Shown here piece after piece: positions 58,248-64,000 of a stretch of DNA of 64,000 nt. The notes beneath the pieces are model-generated. The model was not told the origin of the DNA. It saw only the letters and a program-made list of their open reading frames with translations, and ran no database searches. The DNA lies in NCBI GenBank assembly GCA_965238155.1, contig OZ250175.1:1612001-1676000 (forward strand), in the 5' to 3' direction. A program made the position numbers and the translations under genes. This DNA comes from BJGV01 sp964196335 (GTDB lineage: Bacteria; Pseudomonadota; Gammaproteobacteria; Burkholderiales; Nitrosomonadaceae). The number at the start of each line of letters is the position of its first letter. Within the stretch, counting starts at the first letter, position 1.

Positions 58248-59437
58248 ATCTTTAAATAACGAGTATCTGCGATAACCTTACGTACAGGTAATATCTTGGA
58301 TACATGTGCCATCACTCGCTCTGCTGTAAGACGATAAGTTGTCACTTTACCACCATATATAGTAAGCAAAGATAAATTGTCTTGCTTCCCAGTATGTAAG
58401 ATTGTCTCTCGAGAACGTGAATTGATAGAGTCTGCTCCGCTCAAATTCTGATTTTCACTTGAAGGAAGCACACGTAAGCCTGCTGTTGATGACAAAATTT
58501 TCTGCTCTGAATTATATTTTGGAAAATACCTTAAGAGTGTTTTCATCAAATAAGCTTCTTCATGAGAAAGTGGCTTAACATCAGCAGGATCACCTTGATA
58601 GGGAAATTCTGTGGTGCCCACCAAGGTATTACCTTGCCAGGGCATTATAAATACAGCCCGTTTGTCATGTGCCTCAACGTAATAAATACCTTTAGTTAAC
58701 ATGCCTGGTACAACTATGTGTGTTCCTTGCACTAAGTCAATTTTGAGTTTTGACGGAGAAGGCGAAATCAGACTTAATATTTGCTGTACCCAAGGACCCG
58801 CCGCATTCACTATTATTTTTGCTGTACAGATTTCAGTCTTCCCGTTATGACAATATTCAATGATATTTGTGTACTTATCCGGCTGACCTAGCCGGGCACC
58901 AGTAAATACTGCGGGTATCTTGACCTGTGCCCCCATCTGTTGCGCAGAACGCATAACCGCACGAGTCAATGCAGCATCATCAGTCTGAGCATCATTGTAC
59001 TGAAATACAGCTTCAAGCTCAGCAGTCTCGAGTCCATCAAGCTTATTCCATTGTTTTCGTGGCAAACGCCTAAAGCGTGTTGCGGGATGTAAACCACCTT
59101 GAAGCGCATACAAACTTAAGCCAATACTTAGTAACCATGGGCGCCTTGTTGTATTCCGATAGACAGGAATATAAAAATGTTTCAGCTCAACCAGGTGGGG
59201 GGCAAATTTAAGCAGCAGAGCTCTCTCTTGCAAACATTCACGTACTAAAGAAAATTCTCCACTCTCAAGATATCTTAGTCCACCATGTATGAGTTTACTT
59301 GAACGACTAGAAGTTCCGCTTGCAATGCCTGTTTGTTCAAGCACCATCACCGACAAACCTTTTGCCGAAGCCGCCTGCGCAACTCCCGCTCCATGGATTC
59401 CTCCGCCAACTATTACAAGGTCATAGGATTCCACCAT
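58244..59437 (-). CDS. GlpD-like FAD-dependent glycerol-3-phosphate dehydrogenase, short form
   Basis: This is a DAO-fold flavoprotein (397 aa). The dinucleotide site VIVGGGIHGAGVAQAA (8-23), the glycine-rich GTSSRSSKLIHGGLRYLE (41-58), and the substrate/FAD part around FIMPWQGNTLVGTTEFPY match glycerol-3-phosphate dehydrogenases. It stops at about the end of the FAD domain. The C-terminal helical domain of about 100 residues in 500-aa GlpD enzymes is missing. There are no glpF or glpK neighbours. It could be a specialised oxidase or a shortened GlpD. Confidence 0.82.
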   Translation of the reverse strand: MVESYDLVIVGGGIHGAGVAQAASAKGLSVMVLEQTGIASGTSSRSSKLIHGGLRYLESGEFSLVRECLQERALLLKFAPHLVELKHFYIPVYRNTTRRPWLLSIGLSLYALQGGLHPATRFRRLPRKQWNKLDGLETAELEAVFQYNDAQTDDAALTRAVMRSAQQMGAQVKIPAVFTGARLGQPDKYTNIIEYCHNGKTEICTAKIIVNAAGPWVQQILSLISPSPSKLKIDLVQGTHIVVPGMLTKGIYYVEAHDKRAVFIMPWQGNTLVGTTEFPYQGDPADVKPLSHEEAYLMKTLLRYFPKYNSEQKILSSTAGLRVLPSSENQNLSGADSINSRSRETILHTGKQDNLSLLTIYGGKVTTYRLTAERVMAHVSKILPVRKVIADTRYLKI

Positions 59438-59591
59438 TTTTCCTCATAAAGTCTTTCATTTTTATTTTGCAAATAACTTTCCGGTTACTTACTCTTAAAA
59501 TAAATATGGAAATGTAGGAACATTTATTTTTCCCCCTTCTCTGTAAACTAATTTATTCATATAAAATAATGAAATAACAGCCCATTCTACC

Positions 59592-59621
59592 TTGAGTGAA
59601 CCTCAGTATAAATGTTATAAT
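59592..59621 (+). promoter_or_regulatory. Sigma-70 promoter of rpsB operon
   Basis: TTGAGT (59592-59597) and a perfect TATAAT (59616-59621) are 18 bases apart. RNA should start near 59628, giving a leader of about 115 bases before rpsB. It should serve rpsB-tsf and perhaps the following genes to cdsA. Confidence 0.7.
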
Positions 59622-59672
59622 AATTGGATAAGTTGGCTTTATTGCACAATTCTTGCCAGGTTAAATACACAT

Positions 59673-59729
59673 ACCCGCCAATCCAAGGGTGCTCATCAAA
59701 GAGTGACTAGGCGGGTTGAGGCTCAACCC
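59673..59729 (+). promoter_or_regulatory. Structured rpsB leader with mutually exclusive stems
   Basis: ACCCGCC (59673-59679) can pair with GGCGGGT (59710-59716). The same GGGT is also part of GGGTTGAG (59713-59720), which pairs with CTCAACCC (59722-59729). Only one of the two can form. The second hairpin ends just before the ribosome site GGAG (59733-59736) of rpsB. In E. coli the S2 protein represses rpsB-tsf through its leader. The presence of competing stems fits such control, but S2 binding is an inference. Confidence 0.6.
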
Positions 59730-59743
59730 TATAGGAGAAATTT

Positions 59744-60496
59744 ATGGCTGTAACTATGCGGCAAATGCTAGAAGCTGGCGTCCATTTCGGGCACCAAACC
59801 CGCTTCTGGGATCCCAGGATGGCTCAATATATTTTTGGCCACCGTAACAAGATACACATTATCAATCTTGAGAAAACCCTTATTATGTATCAAGACGCAA
59901 TGAAATATGTGCGTCAGCTTTCTACTAACAAGGGCGTCACTCTATTTGTTGGCACTAAGCGTCAAGCACGAGATATTGTCCGCGAGGAAGCAATACGTTG
60001 CGGGTCTCCGTATGTAGACCAACGATGGTTAGGAGGAATGTTGACAAATTTTAAGACAATTAAGCAGTCCATTAAACGTCTTAAGGATATGGAAACGATG
60101 ACTCAGGATGGAACATTTGAGAAACTCTCCAAGAAAGAAGCGCTAGATGTTCAACGAGAGTTAGAAAAACTCAACCGTAGTCTAGGTGGGATTAAAGATA
60201 TGAATGGAATACCAGATGCCATGTTTGTAATTGACGTTGGCTACCAAAAGGGCGCAATTACAGAGGCCAAAAAACTAGGTATCCCAATAGTTGGTGTCGT
60301 GGATACAAACCATAATCCTGACAAAGTGGACTATGTTATTCCTGGTAATGATGATTCCAGCCAGGCAATACGCCTTTATGCACGGGGTGTAGCTGATGCG
60401 ATTCTAGAAGGACGCAGCCAAATTGTTCATGAAACAGTCAAAAATGAGTTTGTAGAAATGGATGAGGCAATTATGGCGGAGAAACTAGCCGAGTAG
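59744..60496 (+). CDS. rpsB: 30S ribosomal protein S2
   Basis: This protein bridges head and body of the small subunit (250 aa). It begins MAVTMRQMLEAGVHFGHQTR, with the S2 signature RFWDPRMAQYIFG directly after it, and has the second signature around IVGVVDTNHNPDKVDYVIPG. It is preceded by TAGGAG and followed by tsf after 139 bases. Confidence 0.98.
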   Translation: MAVTMRQMLEAGVHFGHQTRFWDPRMAQYIFGHRNKIHIINLEKTLIMYQDAMKYVRQLSTNKGVTLFVGTKRQARDIVREEAIRCGSPYVDQRWLGGMLTNFKTIKQSIKRLKDMETMTQDGTFEKLSKKEALDVQRELEKLNRSLGGIKDMNGIPDAMFVIDVGYQKGAITEAKKLGIPIVGVVDTNHNPDKVDYVIPGNDDSSQAIRLYARGVADAILEGRSQIVHETVKNEFVEMDEAIMAEKLAE

Positions 60497-60635
60497 ACTG
60501 AAAATAATTTAAAAAGGATGATAAAACTATCTCTTTATTTAGCTTATTAGTGACAAAGTCTTGTAAGGAATACATTCAAAAGAAATATAAGAGAGCGTAT
60601 CAAAATTATTAACCGATTTTGTATTTGGAGAAAAT

Positions 60636-61541
60636 ATGGCGGATATTACCGCAAATATAGTAAAAGAATTACGTGATCTTACCGGGCTCGGTATGATGGA
60701 ATGCAAGAAAGCCTTGATAGATACCAGTGGTAATATAAAAGAAGCGGAAGACTTATTGCGCATAAAAAGTGGCTCAAAAGCAAGCAGAGCTGCTAACCGT
60801 ATTGCAGCAGAGGGGACTATAGGAATAGAAATCTCTTCGGACAGAAAGAGCGGCGCTCTGGTTGAAGTTAATTGTGAAACTGATTTTGTAGCTAAGAATG
60901 AAGACTTCATTAATTTTGCCAAAAATTTAGCACAATTAATTTCAACCCAAAATTTGACAGATGTGGAAACGCTCTCGAAAGCTGATATGCAAAGTGGTAA
61001 AAATGTAGAAGAATTCCGTAAAGAACTAATTATGAAACTTGGTGAAAACATCAGTATTAGACGCTGTATTCGTCATGCTACACAGGGACACCTTTCCTCA
61101 TATTTACATGGTGGGAAAATTGGTGTAATAGTTGATTGCATTGGTAATGACGAAGTGCTGGGTAAAGATTTAGCCATGCATATTGCGGCAAGTAAACCAA
61201 TATGTGTTTCAAAGGAACAAGTCTCAGCAGAATTATTGGAACGTGAGCGTCAAATTTATACAGCACAAGCTGCCGAAAGTGGAAAACCTGAAGACATAGT
61301 TACTAAAATGGTAGATGGGCGTATAGCTAAATATCTTGCTGAAATAACACTATTAGGCCAACCTTTTGTCAAAAATCCTGACCAAACAATTGAAAAGCTA
61401 CTCAATACTAAATCTGCTACAGTCAATAGCTTCACAATGTTTAGAGTAGGCGATGGTCTAGAAAAAAAATCTTGTGATTTTGCTAATGAGGTAATGTCAC
61501 AAATTAATCAAGCACGAGAAAGTAATTCACCAGCAACATAG
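60636..61541 (+). CDS. tsf: Elongation factor Ts
   Basis: This is the guanine-nucleotide exchange factor of EF-Tu (301 aa). The N-terminal UBA-like domain has VKELRDLTGLGMMECKKAL, and the core has ALVEVNCETDFVAKNEDF with the TDFV exchange motif. The ATG follows GGAG. No terminator was recognised between rpsB and tsf, so they are probably one transcript. Confidence 0.98.
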   Translation: MADITANIVKELRDLTGLGMMECKKALIDTSGNIKEAEDLLRIKSGSKASRAANRIAAEGTIGIEISSDRKSGALVEVNCETDFVAKNEDFINFAKNLAQLISTQNLTDVETLSKADMQSGKNVEEFRKELIMKLGENISIRRCIRHATQGHLSSYLHGGKIGVIVDCIGNDEVLGKDLAMHIAASKPICVSKEQVSAELLERERQIYTAQAAESGKPEDIVTKMVDGRIAKYLAEITLLGQPFVKNPDQTIEKLLNTKSATVNSFTMFRVGDGLEKKSCDFANEVMSQINQARESNSPAT

Positions 61542-61574
61542 TTAAACTATTTTTAACACTCATTCATAACAATT

Positions 61575-62285
61575 ATGGCCTATAAACGTATCCTGTTAAA
61601 GCTTTCGGGTGAAGCGCTGATGGGGGATGACAGTTACGGTATTAATCATGCTGTGATAGAGCATGTTGTTTCAGAAATTTTTGAAGTTGTAAGATGCAAT
61701 GTTGAAGTAGCAATTGTGATTGGCGGGGGAAATATTTTCCGTGGAATGACAACATCAGATAATAATCAAATGGATCGTGCAACTGCAGACTACATGGGGA
61801 TGCTGGCAACTGTTATGAATGCTCTGGCTCTACAGGATGCAATGAGACACAAAGAATTAGAAAGTCGAGTGCAATCAGCATTACGTATTGATCAGGTTGT
61901 AGAACCTTATATACGTGGAAAAGCAATACGTTATCTTGAAGAAGGTAAAGTTGTTATCTTTGCTGCTGGTACAGGAAACCCTTTTTTCACTACTGATACT
62001 GCTGCCGCATTACGTGGCTTAGAAATGAACGTAGATATAGTTCTCAAGGGGACTAAAGTTGACGGCGTTTATTCGAGTGATCCCAAAATAGTTCCTGATG
62101 CTAAGCGATATCAGAACTTGTCATTTGATGAAGCTATTAACAAGAATTTAAAGGTAATGGACGCTACAGCATTAACCTTGTGTCGTGATCAAAAATTGCC
62201 TCTTAATGTTTTCAGTATTTTTAAAGCCGGAGCACTGAAACGAGTAGTAGAAGGAATCAATGAGGGCACGCTAATTCAAGTCTGA
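61575..62285 (+). CDS. pyrH: Uridylate kinase
   Basis: This hexameric enzyme phosphorylates UMP (236 aa). It has KLSGEALMGD at 9-18, the IGGGNIFRGM glycine loop near 51, and DTAAALRG near 140 in the UMP-binding part. It lies 33 bases after tsf. A strong ribosome site was not evident. Confidence 0.97.
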   Translation: MAYKRILLKLSGEALMGDDSYGINHAVIEHVVSEIFEVVRCNVEVAIVIGGGNIFRGMTTSDNNQMDRATADYMGMLATVMNALALQDAMRHKELESRVQSALRIDQVVEPYIRGKAIRYLEEGKVVIFAAGTGNPFFTTDTAAALRGLEMNVDIVLKGTKVDGVYSSDPKIVPDAKRYQNLSFDEAINKNLKVMDATALTLCRDQKLPLNVFSIFKAGALKRVVEGINEGTLIQV

Positions 62286-62349
62286 GTTTGCATACTCTTT
62301 CTTCTATTAAATATAGTAGATAGTACTCTTTACTTTTAAATTATTTTCT

Positions 62350-62907
62350 ATGATCACCGATATAAAAAAATCTGCCGAACAAAAGATGCAAAAAAGTTTT
62401 GAAGCACTAAAAATTAGTTTTGGCAAAATACGAACCGGGCGTGCTCATACAGGTATTCTTGACCACGTTACTATAGATTATTACGGTACACCTGTACCAA
62501 TCGGCCAAATTGCAAATGTAAATCTGGCTGACGCACGTACAATTAATGTTACGCCATGGGAAAAGAATCTGCTTAGTCAGATTGAAAAGACTATTCGTGA
62601 TTCAGACCTAGGTTTAAATCCTGTAACTGTTGGTGAAATAATACGTGTGCCTATGCCAACTCTGACAGAGGAACGTCGTCGTGATCTTACAAAAGTAGTT
62701 AAACAGGAAGCAGAAGCTGCACGGGTATCTATGCGAAATATCCGACGTGACGCTAATTCTCATCTAAAAAACATGCTTAAAGAAAAGAAAATTGCTGAAG
62801 ACGAGGAACGCCGTGGCCAAGATGAAGTTCAGAAGCTTACCGATCATCACATTTCTGAAATAGATAAGATATTGCAAGCTAAAGAAGTTGAGTTGATGGC
62901 TGTTTAA
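62350..62907 (+). CDS. frr: Ribosome recycling factor
   Basis: This protein releases ribosomes after termination together with EF-G (185 aa, standard length). It has the family elements FGKIRTGRAHTGILDHV, IDYYGTPVPIGQIANV and TEERRRDLTKVVKQEAE. It lies 64 bases after pyrH in the conserved order. Confidence 0.97.
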   Translation: MITDIKKSAEQKMQKSFEALKISFGKIRTGRAHTGILDHVTIDYYGTPVPIGQIANVNLADARTINVTPWEKNLLSQIEKTIRDSDLGLNPVTVGEIIRVPMPTLTEERRRDLTKVVKQEAEAARVSMRNIRRDANSHLKNMLKEKKIAEDEERRGQDEVQKLTDHHISEIDKILQAKEVELMAV

Positions 62908-62935
62908 CTGAACTAATCCAAGTGTAACTTTGCCC

Positions 62936-63709
62936 ATGTATTCCACCAGTTCCAGTTCAACTCGAAAGATTCCAGAAACTGACATGATTCCCCGACATGT
63001 CGCCATTATTATGGACGGTAATGGTCGTTGGGCAAAGGCACGTTTATTACCACGAGTAGCCGGCCACAAACGTGGAGTAGAAACCGTACGTACAGCCATC
63101 AAGGCTTGTATTGAGCGCGGGGTTGATTATCTGACATTATTTGCTTTTAGTAGTGAAAACTGGCGCAGACCGACTGAAGAAATTTCATTTCTGATGCAGC
63201 TTTTCATTACGGTTCTTGAGCAGGAGGTAATTAAGTTACATGAGAATGGTATTCGCTTCAAGGTAATCGGAGACTTGACAAAATTTGAACCCAAAATAAT
63301 TGAATTTATTCGTAATGGCGAAGAGATGACTGCTGCCAATACTCGCTTAACACTTACCATTGCAGCAAACTATGGAGGCCGTTGGGATATTATACAGGCC
63401 ACACGTAAGATGTTAGCGCAACATCCAAAACTAATTAGTAACTTTGTGGAAGAGGATCTATCCCAGCATTTTGCAATGAGCTTTGCACCAGAACCGGATT
63501 TATTCATACGTACAGGAGGTGAACAACGTATCAGTAATTTTCTATTATGGCACCTGGCTTATACTGAACTTTATTTTACTGATACCTTATGGCCAGATTT
63601 TAATGTGAGCTCACTTGATCTTGCAATTAAGTCCTACCAGCAACGAGAGCGACGTTTTGGCAGAACAAGTGAACAGCTTCAAAAATCAGAATCTATCACA
63701 ATGAAGTAA
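62936..63709 (+). CDS. uppS: Isoprenyl transferase (undecaprenyl diphosphate synthase)
   Basis: This cis-prenyltransferase makes the C55 lipid carrier for peptidoglycan and LPS (257 aa). The catalytic aspartate is Asp27 in IIMDGNGRWAK; FAFSSENWRRP and the C-terminal RTGGEQRISNFLLWHLAYTE are also typical. A TTG two codons upstream is possible; I chose the ATG at 62936. The gap to frr is 28 bases. Confidence 0.96.
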   Translation: MYSTSSSSTRKIPETDMIPRHVAIIMDGNGRWAKARLLPRVAGHKRGVETVRTAIKACIERGVDYLTLFAFSSENWRRPTEEISFLMQLFITVLEQEVIKLHENGIRFKVIGDLTKFEPKIIEFIRNGEEMTAANTRLTLTIAANYGGRWDIIQATRKMLAQHPKLISNFVEEDLSQHFAMSFAPEPDLFIRTGGEQRISNFLLWHLAYTELYFTDTLWPDFNVSSLDLAIKSYQQRERRFGRTSEQLQKSESITMK

Positions 63710-63791
63710 AAAAAGATGTTGCCTAAGAAAACCACATGACCTTTTTTACATCATTTAATTTGTATAGTTTTATACTGATTTCCTAATTTTC

Positions 63792-64000
63792 ATGCTCAGA
63801 ACCCGTATTCTTACAGCTCTAGGTCTTTTACTCCTTTTTTTAGTGGGATTATTTTATTTCTCACCAATTTTCTGGATGACGCTACTTCTTGCTATAGCCG
63901 TAATTGGCGCATGGGAATGGAGCAAACTATCCAGATTCTCCTTGCCCGGATCTATTTTTTACCTTGTATTTACAGCATTAATTGGAGGTGAATTACTATT
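63792..64000 (+). CDS. cdsA: Phosphatidate cytidylyltransferase, N-terminal part
   Basis: From the ATG at 63792 a reading frame stays open to the end of the window (69 codons) and encodes MLRTRILTALGLLLLFL, more hydrophobic helices and AWEWSKLSRF, the N-terminus of CdsA. CdsA makes CDP-diacylglycerol for phospholipid synthesis. It follows uppS by 82 bases, the conserved position. The catalytic C-terminus is outside the window. Confidence 0.88.
   Translation, partial: MLRTRILTALGLLLLFLVGLFYFSPIFWMTLLLAIAVIGAWEWSKLSRFSLPGSIFYLVFTALIGGELL

Larger units (their letters stand above)
59438..59743. other. Divergent intergenic region between glpD-like gene and rpsB
   Basis: This 306-base gap holds the rpsB promoter (59592-59621) and leader (59673-59729). 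The first 150 bases are AT rich and should contain the promoter of the FAD oxidoreductase gene, but I see no clear one. No small gene was found. Confidence 0.6.

Noticed and set aside
1..64000. Mobile elements, CRISPR arrays, prophage, toxin-antitoxin or defence islands
   Set aside because: No transposase, integrase, regular repeat-spacer pattern or defence-protein motif was seen; the window is composed of conserved core genes.

Overview
This window is a chromosomal, almost entirely housekeeping segment of an AT-rich Gram-negative bacterium. The gene content and order (separate nuoC and nuoD, a 14-gene nuoA-N operon behind tpiA-secG-tRNA-Leu(GAG), rpsA-ihfB-lapA, rpsB-tsf-pyrH-frr-uppS-cdsA) and the protein sequences suggest a betaproteobacterium. 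A relative of Nitrosomonas is my best guess, made from memory of the families and not from a database search.

Layout. Positions 1-3400 (+) carry envC (5' end outside the window, reading frame broken in a G run), a CtpA-type S41 protease and a MoeB/ThiF-like E1 enzyme. Positions 3450-12165 (-) hold argB, an HME-type RND metal efflux operon (outer-membrane channel, lipoprotein adaptor, pump) and htpG, which has a near-consensus sigma-32 promoter. Positions 12402-28458 (-) hold a complete complex I operon transcribed nuoA to nuoN, preceded by tpiA, secG and tRNA-Leu(GAG). Positions 28710-31674 (-) hold pstC-pstA-pstB behind a recognisable Pho box, without pstS or phoU. Positions 32118-48837 (-) are one long transcription/translation block, rpsL-rpsG-fusA-tuf-tRNA-Trp-secE-nusG-rplK-rplA-rplJ-rplL-rpoB-rpoC. 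Positions 49062-54506 (-) hold aroA, cmk, rpsA, ihfB, lapA and pyrF. Positions 54583-59437 hold a lipoprotein of unknown function, a long-form serine acetyltransferase, a frameshifted CopD-like membrane gene, a SirB-like membrane gene and a short GlpD-like oxidoreductase. Positions 59744-64000 (+) hold rpsB-tsf-pyrH-frr-uppS and the 5' end of cdsA.

Regulation that can be read directly includes the heat-shock promoter of htpG, the Pho box and -10 of pstC, a strong promoter followed by a hairpin plus T-run in the rpsL leader, a kink-turn-like L10 leader before rplJ, competing hairpins before rpsB, and a textbook terminator after ihfB.

I did not find a previously undescribed defence, mobile or biosynthetic system, CRISPR array, insertion sequence, prophage or rRNA. 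The points most worth a second look are the two homopolymer frameshifts (envC and the CopD-like gene), the internally duplicated N-terminal extension of PstB, the str/rpo order that looks like a tuf-tuf recombination product, the lapA-pyrF junction without lapB, and several structured leaders.
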